This document shows, piece after piece, positions 1 to 6,928 of a stretch of 20,681 nt of DNA (positions within the stretch are counted from its first letter, which is position 1; every line of letters begins with the position of its first letter). The DNA comes from Panacagrimonas sp052387335 (GTDB lineage Bacteria > Pseudomonadota > Gammaproteobacteria > Nevskiales > Nevskiaceae): the NCBI GenBank assembly GCA_052387335.1, contig JBQTJH010000135.1:1-20681 (forward strand), in the 5' to 3' direction. A program made the translations under genes and the position numbers. Under the pieces are notes generated by a model. That model had not been told where the DNA came from. It made no database searches and saw nothing but the letters and a program-made list of their open reading frames with translations.

Positions 1-210
1 CTTGCCGACGCCGGTGGGCCCGATCATCAGGATGTTCTTGGGATGAATCTCGGAACGCATCTGCCCATCCACCTGCGAACGCCGCCAGCGATTGCGCAGC
101 GCAATGGCCACGGAACGCTTGGCCGCAGCCTGGCCGATGATGTGCTTGTCCAGCTCGGCCACGATCTCGCGCGGCGTCATGATGGAAGGGGTGGTGTGCG
201 GTTCGCTCAT
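1..210 (-). CDS. hslU: HslU, ATPase subunit of the HslVU protease (N-terminal part, runs off the left edge)
   Basis: The first 70 residues of HslU (ClpY), the AAA+ unfoldase that feeds proteins into the HslV peptidase in the cytoplasm. The visible protein contains the family's MTPREIV start region, the DKHIIGQ segment, the AIALRNRWRR helix and, at residues 64-70, the Walker A motif GPTGVGK exactly where the window ends. I chose the ATG at 210, which gives ten residues before MTPREIV, because a GGAC sequence lies upstream of it; the inner ATG at 180 has no visible ribosome binding site and cannot be excluded. It lies downstream of hslV on the same strand, but the 146-base gap is much longer than in the E. 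coli hslVU operon and holds repeats. The identity is certain; only the start is open. Confidence 0.96.
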   Translation of the reverse strand, partial: MSEPHTTPSIMTPREIVAELDKHIIGQAAAKRSVAIALRNRWRRSQVDGQMRSEIHPKNILMIGPTGVGK

Positions 211-242
211 TGGAATGTCCGTGAAGAGTAGGGCTTGAAGCG

Positions 243-349
243 TGAGAGGTGAGGAGTGAGGGGTGAGGAAGTCGAAATGTCCGGCTTCGCCTCACAGAAC
301 GCGCGAGCGTTCGACCTCACCCCTCGCAGAACGCGCCAGCGTTCGACCT
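243..349. repeat. Repeat cluster in the hslV-hslU spacer
   Basis: The spacer holds a purine-rich run of GTGAG-type words (243-268), an 11-bp perfect inverted repeat (GAGGGGTGAGG at 258-268, complement at 315-325), and two near-identical 23-bp direct repeats at 295-317 and 327-349 that differ at one base. Each direct repeat contains a hairpin with arms GAACGC and GCGTTC around a four-base loop. GTGAG-rich spacers occur in xanthomonad-like genomes as far as I recall. The function is unknown; it could be a dispersed intergenic element or an mRNA processing or stability structure between hslV and hslU. Confidence 0.7.
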
Positions 350-356
350 TCCCGCC

Positions 357-899
357 TCACAGATCGATGAACTCGATCGTCAGCGAATGATTGGTGTAGA
401 TGCAGATGTCGGCCGCCACGTGCAAGGCCTTCTCCACAATGTCCTTGGCACTCAGCTCGGTGTTTTCCACCAGCGCGCGCGCGGCAGCGGTGGCAAAGCT
501 GCCGCCGGAACCGATGGCCATCACCCCGTGCGGTTCTGGCTCCATCACATCGCCATTGCCCGAGATCATCAGGCTGGCGTCCTTGTCAGCCACCAGCAAC
601 AGGGCTTCCAGACGTCGCAAGTATCGGTCAGTGCGCCAGTCCTTGGCCATCTCCACCGCCGCGCGCACCAAGTGCCCGGAGTGTTTCTCCAGTTTGCCTT
701 CGAAACGCTCAAACAAGGTGAAGGCGTCGGCCGTGCCACCGGCGAAGCCGGCCATGACCCGGTCGTTGTAGAGGCGCCGTACCTTGCGTGCATTGCCCTT
801 GACCCGGGTATTCCCCATCGACACCTGGCCGTCGCCGCCAACTGCAACCTGATTGCCCCTGCGGACGCTGAGAATGGTGGTGCCGTCGAACTGCTTCAT
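357..899 (-). CDS. hslV: HslV, peptidase subunit of the HslVU protease
   Basis: HslV (ClpQ) is a threonine peptidase that forms a double hexameric ring and works with HslU in the cytoplasm, degrading misfolded and regulatory proteins. The 180-residue sequence matches the family along its length: TTILSVRRG, KGNARKVRRLYNDRV, AGFAGGTADAFTLFE, AKDWRTDR, ISGNGDV, AIGSGG and DICIYTNH. The catalytic threonine should be Thr7, preceded by the hexapeptide MKQFDG, so a short propeptide must be removed; E. coli HslV loses only its Met. Beta-proteobacterial HslV proteins have comparable short leaders. An AGAGGA ribosome binding site lies about 8 bases before the ATG at 899. It is first in the hslV-hslU order and has a sigma32-like promoter just upstream. 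Confidence 0.97.
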   Translation of the reverse strand: MKQFDGTTILSVRRGNQVAVGGDGQVSMGNTRVKGNARKVRRLYNDRVMAGFAGGTADAFTLFERFEGKLEKHSGHLVRAAVEMAKDWRTDRYLRRLEALLLVADKDASLMISGNGDVMEPEPHGVMAIGSGGSFATAAARALVENTELSAKDIVEKALHVAADICIYTNHSLTIEFIDL

Positions 900-926
900 G
901 GAAGTCCTCTATTTCCGATAGACCCG

Positions 927-954
927 GTATGAGGGTGGCCGCGCCAATTTCAAT
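927..954 (-). promoter_or_regulatory. Sigma32-like heat-shock promoter of hslVU
   Basis: Read on the minus strand there is ATTGAA (949-954) followed after 14 bases by CCTCATAC (927-934). This resembles the heat-shock sigma factor consensus CTTGAA / CCCCATNT with five of six matches in each core. Transcription would start near 920, leaving a leader of about 20 bases that carries the AGAGGA ribosome binding site of hslV. hslVU is a known heat-shock operon in E. coli, which supports the assignment. It is a prediction by eye. Confidence 0.55.
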
Positions 955-1050
955 CAGCCGGCCCGACTCACCTACGGTGCCATTTTCGCCACATGGCGGC
1001 GCGGGCGCAGGCCGAAGAGAATCCGCCGTGGTCCACACGCCCCAAGCCCG

Positions 1051-1691
1051 ATGAGTTTGCGTGCGCTGGCCCTCTGCATGCTGTTGCTCAGCCTCGCGGC
1101 GTCGGCGAGCGATAGCCTGATCCTGTCCTGCCCGATCTGTCGGTGCGCTTGATCGAACCCCGTGCGCTTTTTTTACCGGGCCGTCGAGCAATGCGGCGCT
1201 GGCCTCGGTGTACGCAGAGGGCGACATCGTGCACGGCCCGACGACGCTCGCGCGCGAGGGCGTGGAGTGGCTTGCTCAGGCGGCGACCGAGATCGATCCC
1301 GTCCTGCGTCAGGTGCGTACCGCCGACGGTCAGTGGCATCGCGCGGATCAGCTGGTCCTCAGTCCGGGCGCTGCCATGCGCTGGGACCGCATCAAGGGCT
1401 TGCGCGCGGACAACAGCGCACAGATGCCGCACGCCCGGCTGGGCGACGGCCAGCTCGGCCTGCTGCGCCGACGCGTCGAGGCGCTGCGTGACGGCGCCAC
1501 CCTTGCCATCAGCGCGCCGGCCAATCCCTTCGGCAGGGGGTTTGTACGGCGTTGTATCTGGACGCCTGAGCACCTTGAATGACGGCATGAGTCCGCTGGG
1601 GGCTGGGCGCGAACTGCGCGCACGCGAAGCGGCCTATGCACGCGACCGGTATCGCGGCATCACGCAAGACAGTTTCGGTTCTCACATCTGA
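1051..1691 (+). pseudogene. Decayed flavoprotein gene, flavocytochrome c sulfide dehydrogenase (FccB/SoxF) type
   Basis: Three fragments in different frames resemble the FAD-binding flavoprotein subunit of flavocytochrome c sulfide dehydrogenase, a periplasmic enzyme passing electrons from sulfide to cytochrome c. Fragment one (1128-1173) reads LSVRLIEPRALF. Fragment two (1172-about 1545) reads FTGPSSNAALASVYAEGDIV and continues to SAPANPFG. Fragment three (1566-1691) reads LSTLNDGMSPLGAGRELR and ends GITQDSFG, like the family's C-terminus. The switch between fragments one and two lies in a run of seven T (1168-1174). Between fragments two and three well over 200 residues are missing, and the N-terminal dinucleotide-binding glycine motif is gone. 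At 1051 a short ORF of 33 codons encodes a signal-peptide-like segment (MSLRALALCMLLLSLAASAS) now joined to the remnant. Multiple lesions make a single sequencing error insufficient as explanation. The exact subfamily is uncertain. Confidence 0.75.
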
Positions 1692-2803
1692 TGACGCTCA
1701 TGTCCGCACAGACTATTGGCGAAGCACCTGGCGCCAGCTTCCTGGCGCATGCAGGATCGTGCGCTGGATCTGGTACGCAAGGCCAACCTCGATCCCGGCG
1801 TCTGCGGCGGTCAGTTCCAGTGCTGTCAGGGTTTATTCCGCGATCAGTCTTTTACCGCGGCCAGGCTTGCCGCTGCGCCAGGACATTTCTCGCCCAACTT
1901 CGACGACGGCAACTGGAATTACGACAAGGGCGACATGTTCTCCGGTGTGGCCAAGGTCACGCAGGACATCACGCTGACCTGGGGCGATTCCGGCGTGTTC
2001 GTGAAGTCGCTGTTCTTCTACGACGAGGTCAACAACAACTTTGAGGAATACCACCCCAACATCATCACGGCCGACAACATCAACGAGGTCGGCCTGCGCA
2101 ATCCGCTGCTGAATCCGACAGGAACTCAGGACGTCGGCGGCCTGCTGACGCTCAATCCCATTCAATACGGCGCCGGTCGTCCCGAGCGGTTCAAGCGTCG
2201 TGGAGGCGAACTCTTGTAGCAGGTGGGCACCAACTATCAGCTGCTGGACGCCTACTTCTTCACAAAGGTCGCGCTGACCGAAGACCAGGACCTGACCCTC
2301 AAGCTCGGTCGCCAGATTGTGAACTGGGGCGAATCCACCTTGCAGGTGATCAACTCCATCAATCAGGTGCAGCCGGTGTCGGCGTCCAACTTCGGTCGTA
2401 TCGGTTTTCAGGTGGAAGAAGTATTCACGCCCGTGCCCATGGCCTACGCCAGCTTCGAGCCGTTCCAGAACGCAACGCTCGAAGGCTATTACCAGCTGGA
2501 GTGGTTGCCGGTTGAAGCGCCGCCCCAGGTAGTTTCTTCTATCTGAGTGACGTCATCGGTACCCACAATGCCGTCAACCAGGCCTATGTGCATTTCGGTG
2601 GCTCGGCCGAAGATCTGCTGGGCCTGGGTACACCGCAGTACAACCCGCTGTCGGGCGTGACGCCCACCTCGCTCAAGGTCGATCGTCTTCCCGATAACGA
2701 CGCCAGCCACGACGGCCAGTACGGCTTTGCATTCCGCTACTACGCCGAAGAGTTAAACAACGGCACCGAGTTCGCGTTCTATTACGTCAAATACCAGCTC
2801 TGA
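1692..2803 (+). pseudogene. Broken DUF1302-family gene
   Basis: The reading frame from about 1716 resembles DUF1302 proteins, large beta-rich proteins of proteobacteria, often paired with DUF1329 and thought to lie in the outer envelope. Family-like stretches include SWRMQDR, LVRKANLDP, FDDGNWNYDKGDM, LKLGRQIVNWGES, VFTPVPMAYASFEP and DGQYGFAFRYYAEELNNGTE. An amber codon TAG at 2217-2219 breaks the frame; it is followed directly by an in-frame continuation (QVGTNYQLLDAYFF), so one C-to-T change could explain it. A frameshift near 2524-2528 moves the reading to another frame (GSFFYLSDVIG). The gene then stops at 2801-2803 after FAFYYVKYQL, short of the usual C-terminus, and the N-terminal signal peptide is also missing. 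It follows the decayed flavoprotein gene on the same strand, suggesting loss of a whole cluster. Confidence 0.85.
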
Positions 2804-2817
2804 TCTTTTCGGTAGTG

Positions 2818-2852
2818 CGATAACGGCCGGGCCTTGTGCCCGGCCGTTATCG
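2818..2852. terminator. Strong hairpin between convergent genes
   Basis: A perfect 15-bp stem (2818-2832 with 2838-2852) encloses the five-base loop CTTGT. It lies between the end of the plus-strand DUF1302 remnant and the end of the minus-strand exported protein gene, so it may act in both directions. Only a short T run (TTT) follows on the plus strand and none on the minus strand, so the classic intrinsic signature is incomplete. Confidence 0.65.
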
Positions 2853-2861
2853 TTTCACGTG

Positions 2862-3839
2862 CTACCGACTGACCGCAGCAGCGCCTGCGTCTGTGAACGA
2901 CCAGTTCAGCGTGGTCTTGGCCTGGCCGGTGAAATTGCCCATCACCGTGGAGTTGCTGTCCAGCGGCATGGTCAGCGGCAGTTGCGTCTGCGTCTTGCCG
3001 CTGAGTGCAGCGTGCCGCAGGGTACCGTTCACCCATTCCTGCAGCGGCGCCGGTAGTGGCAGATCGTCCTCTGAGATCTGAGTCTTCTTGAACTCCGTCC
3101 GAGTGATCTTGCCGTGTGCCGCAGGGATCAAGACGTTTTCCACAAACACCTTCTGCTCACGTGTATCGAGCACAACGGTGAAGTTCATGCACAGCGACTG
3201 CTGTTCCTGCGTGCTGCCGCTGGACGCGCCATCGTAGCTGAGCGCATAAGGGAAAATCTTGTCCTTGTTGCGGCCATAGGCAGTTTCGCCCACCGCCTTG
3301 TACTGATGTACAGCCGTGATCCGGTTGCTGCAGCCGGGGAAGCCGAAGAAGAACAGATAGCGCGGCTCGCCCTTGAGCACTTCGCTGTTGTCCGGCTCAA
3401 CTGCTGCAGCCATCAGCGCGGCGTACTTCACGCCGACCGTCGACATGCAGCTGGATTCGCCCTTGCAGTCAAACGTGTCTTTCTGCGCGCGGCGCGATAG
3501 ATCGGTCATGAGGGACGGTGACTTCGGATCAATGCCGGCTTGCCGAAGTTTCTGCACCCCTTGCTGGCGCAGGTATTCGGTCTTGATGGCCAGGCGTGTG
3601 TCCAGATCCGGATCCAGCAGATTCGCTGCTTCGAGCTCGCCGTCGGAGCGCAGTGTGGTGCTAATCTCATAGCGCTGCGTGGTCGTTGCCTTGGACCACT
3701 GCAAGACGTTGCGCCAGTCCTGCTGGCCATCCACGGTGATGTGGATGTTGAGCGTGCGCTCCACCGGGGCAGCCATTGCTGTTGGCATCACGCCGAACAA
3801 AAGCGCTGCCAGAAATCCGCGTGAGGCGATCATGTTCAT
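2862..3839 (-). CDS. Exported protein of unknown function, coupled to uvrA
   Basis: I do not recognise this 325-residue protein. It starts with a clear signal peptide, MNMIASRGFLAALLFGVMPT followed by AMA, with likely cleavage between residues 23 and 24, so it is probably periplasmic. The mature part has four cysteines at 125, 131, 170 and 217, which could form two disulfides, and no membrane segment after the signal. Near the middle is the hydrophobic stretch YLFFFGFPGC; the C-terminal third is rich in Thr, Ser and Asn. I chose the ATG at 3839 because it forms the overlap ATGA with the uvrA stop codon; a longer frame starting at 3902 would add residues inside uvrA without signal-peptide character. 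The overlap predicts translation coupled to uvrA, though a link to DNA repair is not obvious for an exported protein. The gene ends just before a strong hairpin. Confidence 0.85.
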   Translation of the reverse strand: MNMIASRGFLAALLFGVMPTAMAAPVERTLNIHITVDGQQDWRNVLQWSKATTTQRYEISTTLRSDGELEAANLLDPDLDTRLAIKTEYLRQQGVQKLRQAGIDPKSPSLMTDLSRRAQKDTFDCKGESSCMSTVGVKYAALMAAAVEPDNSEVLKGEPRYLFFFGFPGCSNRITAVHQYKAVGETAYGRNKDKIFPYALSYDGASSGSTQEQQSLCMNFTVVLDTREQKVFVENVLIPAAHGKITRTEFKKTQISEDDLPLPAPLQEWVNGTLRHAALSGKTQTQLPLTMPLDSNSTVMGNFTGQAKTTLNWSFTDAGAAAVSR

Positions 3840-6814
3840 GCTTTTTTTCTCTTCGATGCCACTACCGACTTGGATTGTGTCGCCGGGCTTTCGTTCAAAC
3901 ACGCCTTCAGGAAGTGGCCGGTGTGCGAGCGCGGGGCCTGGGCCACTGCCTCCGGAGTGCCACAGGCCACGATTTCACCTCCGCCCGAACCGCCCTCGGG
4001 CCCAAGGTCGATGATCCAATCGGCGCGTTTGATGACATCCAGATTGTGCTCGATGATTACCACGGTATTGCCGTGTTCGCGCAGTCGCTCCAACACCTTT
4101 TGCAGCTGCGCCACGTCGTGAAAATGGAGGCCCGTGGTCGGCTCATCGAGGATGTACAAGGTCTGGCCAGTATCGCGACGCGATAGCTCTTTCGACAGCT
4201 TCACACGCTGGGCTTCGCCGCCGGAGAGCGTGGTCGCGTTCTGGCCCAGGGTGATGTAGCTGAGGCCCACATCCATCAGGGTTTCCAGCTTGCGCGCCAG
4301 TGCCGGCACCGCCTTGAAGAAGGCGAGACCTTCTTCCACCGTCATGGCCAGCACTTGATCAATAGTCTTGCCCTTGTAGCGAATCTCCAGAGTTTCGCGG
4401 TTGTAGCGTCGCCCCTTGCAGGTATCGCAGGTCACGTACACGTCCGGCAGGAAATGCATCTCCACCTTGATGACGCCGTCGCCCTCGCAGGTTTCGCAGC
4501 GACCGCCTTTGACATTGAAAGAGAAGCGGCCGGCCTCGTAGCCGCGCACTCTCGATTCCGGCACCTGTGCAAACAATTCGCGTATGGGCGTGAACAGACC
4601 GGAATACGTGGCTGGGTTTGAGCGCGGTGTACGACCGATGGGGGACTGATCGATATCAATCACCTTGTCCAGATGATCGCGCAGGCCGGTAATGCGATCG
4701 CACTCTGCGTGGCGTGTGGCCGCGCCGTTGAGTTCACGCGCGGCGTAGCCGTGCAAGGTGTCATTGATCAAAGTGGATTTGCCAGAGCCCGAAACCCCGG
4801 TCACGCAGGTGATCAGCCCGACCGGAATCTCGGCGGTGACATTTTTGAGCTTGTTGCCACGCGCGCTGTGGATGGTGATGTGCTTGCCTAGCTTGCGCGG
4901 CGTGCGCGTCTCGGGCACGGCGATACGCGCCTTGCCGGAAAGGTACTGCCCGGTGATGGATTCTGGTGCGCGTTCCAGATCGGCAGGTTGGCCCTGGGCG
5001 ACGATGCGGCCGCCGTGCACACCCGCGCCGGGGCCGATGTCCACCACGTAGTCGGCGCGGCGAATCGCCTCCTCGTCGTGCTCCACTACGATCACCGTGT
5101 TGCCCAGATCGCGCAAACGAAACAGCGTGGCCAGCAGGCGTTCGTTGTCGCGCTGGTGCAGGCCGATGCTGGGTTCATCCAGCACGTACATCACGCCGAC
5201 AAGACCGGCGCCGATCTGCGAGGCCAGACGAATCCGCTGCGCTTCACCGCCGGACAGGGTCTCGGCACTACGCGCCAAGGTCAGGTATTCCAGCCCCACG
5301 TTGTTGAGAAAGCCAAGGCGCGCGGAAATTTCCTTGAGAATTTTTTCCGCGATCTCGCCCTTGTGTCCTGGCAGTTTCAACTTCGCGAACAGTGCGTCCG
5401 CATCACGGACCGACAGCGCGGTCAGGCTGGGCAGCGTGCGCTCGGCCACGAACACATTGCGCGCGGCGCGATTCAAGCGCTGGCCTTCGCACTCGGGGCA
5501 GGGCTGGTCGGACAGGTAGCGCGCCAATTCTTCACGTACCGCCAGGGATTCGGTTTCGCGATAGCGACGCTCCAGATTCGGCAGGATGCCTTCGAAGCGA
5601 TGCACGCGATTGACCACGCGACCGCGTTCATCCGGATATTCGAAGTTGAGTTTCTCGTCGCCGCTACCCCGCAGGATCAACTCTTGGGTTTTGGGCGTGA
5701 GCTGACTCCAGGGTTTTTCCGGGTCGAACTTGTAGTGCTTGGCCAGCGACTGGATGAAGTGCCAGTAGTAGGGATTCTTCTTGTCCCAGCTACGGATCGC
5801 GCCTGAGGCGAGCGAGAGTTCCGGATGTGCCACCACGCGTGCGGCGTCGAATACCTGCAGCGAGCCTAGACCGTCACACTTCTGACACGCGCCGTGTGGC
5901 GCGTTGAAGGAGAACAGGCGCGGCTCGAGTTCTTCCAGCGAATAGCCGCAGTGCGGACAGCTCATGCGATTGGAGAACAGCAATTCAGACGGCAACGGTG
6001 CACCCGTGCCAGCGCCCCCCTCCCAACCTCCTCCCGCTGACGCTGGGGGAGGAGCTTTTCTCCCTCCCCCGCTTGCGGGGGAGGGTTGGGGTGGGGGCAC
6101 GCCATGCGGCGCCACCATGGCCAGCCCGCCCGACAATTTCAGCGCGGTCTCGAAAGACTCGGCCAAGCGCTGCTTCATGTCTTCCCGCACCTTGAATCGA
6201 TCCACCACCACATCCACGTCGTGCTTGAGCTTGCGGTTGAGCGCGGGCACTTCTTCCAGCTCATAGACCTTGCCGTCGACTCTGGCGCGTACAAAACCCT
6301 GCGCGCGCATCTGTTCAAACCATTCGGCGTGCTCACCCTTGCGACCGCGCACCACCGGAGCCAGCAGCATCCAGGCCGAGCCCTCGGGCTGGGCCAGCAC
6401 CAGATCCACCATCTGGCCCACGGACTGCGCTTCCAGGGTCACGCCATGGTCCGGGCATTTCGCCGTACCCACGCGTGCAAACAGCAGGCGCAGGTAGTCG
6501 TAGATTTCCGTGACGGTGCCGACGGTCGAGCGCGGGTTGTGCGAGGTGGATTTCTGTTCGATGGAGATAGCCGGCGACAGCCCTTCAATGGCGTCGACAT
6601 CCGGCTTTTCCATCTGACCCAGGAACTGACGCGCGTAGGCCGACAGCGACTCGACATAGCGACGCTGGCCTTCGGCGTACAGGGTGTCGAACGCCAGGCT
6701 GGATTTGCCCGAGCCGGACAGTCCGGTGATCACCACCAGCTTGTCGCGCGGCAGGTCCAGCGAGACGTTCTTCAGGTTGTGCGTGCGCGCGCCGCGGATG
6801 CGGATGAAATCCAT
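3836..6814 (-). CDS. uvrA: UvrA, excinuclease ABC subunit A, with an inserted palindrome-derived loop
   Basis: UvrA recognises DNA damage and loads UvrB in nucleotide excision repair. The 992-residue product has both ABC ATPase halves: Walker A GLSGSGKSS near residues 31-39 and GVSGSGKST in the second half, signature LSGGEAQR in both halves, zinc motifs CPHCGYS/CQKCDGLG and CETCEGDG/CDTCKGRR, and VLDEPSIGLHQRDNER and ILDEPTTGLH. It is about 50 residues longer than the 940-residue E. coli protein. Most of the excess is a Pro/Gly/Ala-rich insert at about residues 237-272, just before LLFSNRMSCPHCGYS, encoded by a REP-like palindrome doublet. The rest is a C-terminal tail ending SKRKKA. The ATG at 6814 matches the family's MDFIRIRGARTHNLKN start; no strong ribosome binding site is visible. 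A good promoter lies just upstream, with no recognisable LexA box. The stop codon overlaps the next gene by four bases. Confidence 0.97.
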   Translation of the reverse strand: MDFIRIRGARTHNLKNVSLDLPRDKLVVITGLSGSGKSSLAFDTLYAEGQRRYVESLSAYARQFLGQMEKPDVDAIEGLSPAISIEQKSTSHNPRSTVGTVTEIYDYLRLLFARVGTAKCPDHGVTLEAQSVGQMVDLVLAQPEGSAWMLLAPVVRGRKGEHAEWFEQMRAQGFVRARVDGKVYELEEVPALNRKLKHDVDVVVDRFKVREDMKQRLAESFETALKLSGGLAMVAPHGVPPPQPSPASGGGRKAPPPASAGGGWEGGAGTGAPLPSELLFSNRMSCPHCGYSLEELEPRLFSFNAPHGACQKCDGLGSLQVFDAARVVAHPELSLASGAIRSWDKKNPYYWHFIQSLAKHYKFDPEKPWSQLTPKTQELILRGSGDEKLNFEYPDERGRVVNRVHRFEGILPNLERRYRETESLAVREELARYLSDQPCPECEGQRLNRAARNVFVAERTLPSLTALSVRDADALFAKLKLPGHKGEIAEKILKEISARLGFLNNVGLEYLTLARSAETLSGGEAQRIRLASQIGAGLVGVMYVLDEPSIGLHQRDNERLLATLFRLRDLGNTVIVVEHDEEAIRRADYVVDIGPGAGVHGGRIVAQGQPADLERAPESITGQYLSGKARIAVPETRTPRKLGKHITIHSARGNKLKNVTAEIPVGLITCVTGVSGSGKSTLINDTLHGYAARELNGAATRHAECDRITGLRDHLDKVIDIDQSPIGRTPRSNPATYSGLFTPIRELFAQVPESRVRGYEAGRFSFNVKGGRCETCEGDGVIKVEMHFLPDVYVTCDTCKGRRYNRETLEIRYKGKTIDQVLAMTVEEGLAFFKAVPALARKLETLMDVGLSYITLGQNATTLSGGEAQRVKLSKELSRRDTGQTLYILDEPTTGLHFHDVAQLQKVLERLREHGNTVVIIEHNLDVIKRADWIIDLGPEGGSGGGEIVACGTPEAVAQAPRSHTGHFLKACLNESPATQSKSVVASKRKKA
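6014..6098. repeat. REP-like palindrome doublet inside uvrA (arms outside)
   Basis: This 85-bp stretch is built of nested inverted repeats. The outer arms at 6014-6028 and 6084-6098 are complementary at 13 of 15 positions. Inside them are two hairpins: 6028-6054 with an 8-bp stem (CTCCTCCC) and 6062-6085 with a perfect 11-bp stem (CCCTCCCCCGC) and a TT loop. It therefore looks like two inverted copies of an arm-plus-hairpin unit, arms facing outward. It lies in frame in uvrA and adds about 36 residues. Palindromes of this CCCTCNCCC / GGGNGAGGG style are dispersed in many GC-rich proteobacterial genomes, usually between genes. Confidence 0.88.
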
Positions 6815-6843
6815 GGACCGGGGATCAAGGATGGGAACCCGGT

Positions 6844-6873
6844 ACTATAGGCACGCGTTTTGCCGCGCTTCAA
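6844..6873 (-). promoter_or_regulatory. Sigma70-type promoter of uvrA
   Basis: On the minus strand TTGAAG (6868-6873) is followed after 18 bases by TATAGT (6844-6849), which matches TATAAT at five of six positions. The start of transcription would be near 6837, about 23 bases before the uvrA ATG. The site lies in the divergent region shared with the MFS gene. Confidence 0.6.
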
Positions 6874-6928
6874 AGTGTCCAACAGCCGAAGCTGCGGCCC
6901 GTCTCCCCAAGGCCTGTCCCGTACCGAT

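Noticed and set aside
295..349. GAAC...GTTC hairpins between hslV and hslU as LexA boxes
   Set aside because: Known GAAC-N4-GTTC-type LexA sites have a four-base spacer; here it is eight and the position between hslV and hslU makes no sense for SOS control.
387..932. Long plus-strand frame opposite hslV
   Set aside because: It is the antisense shadow of hslV; it lacks any family motif and hslV is unambiguous.
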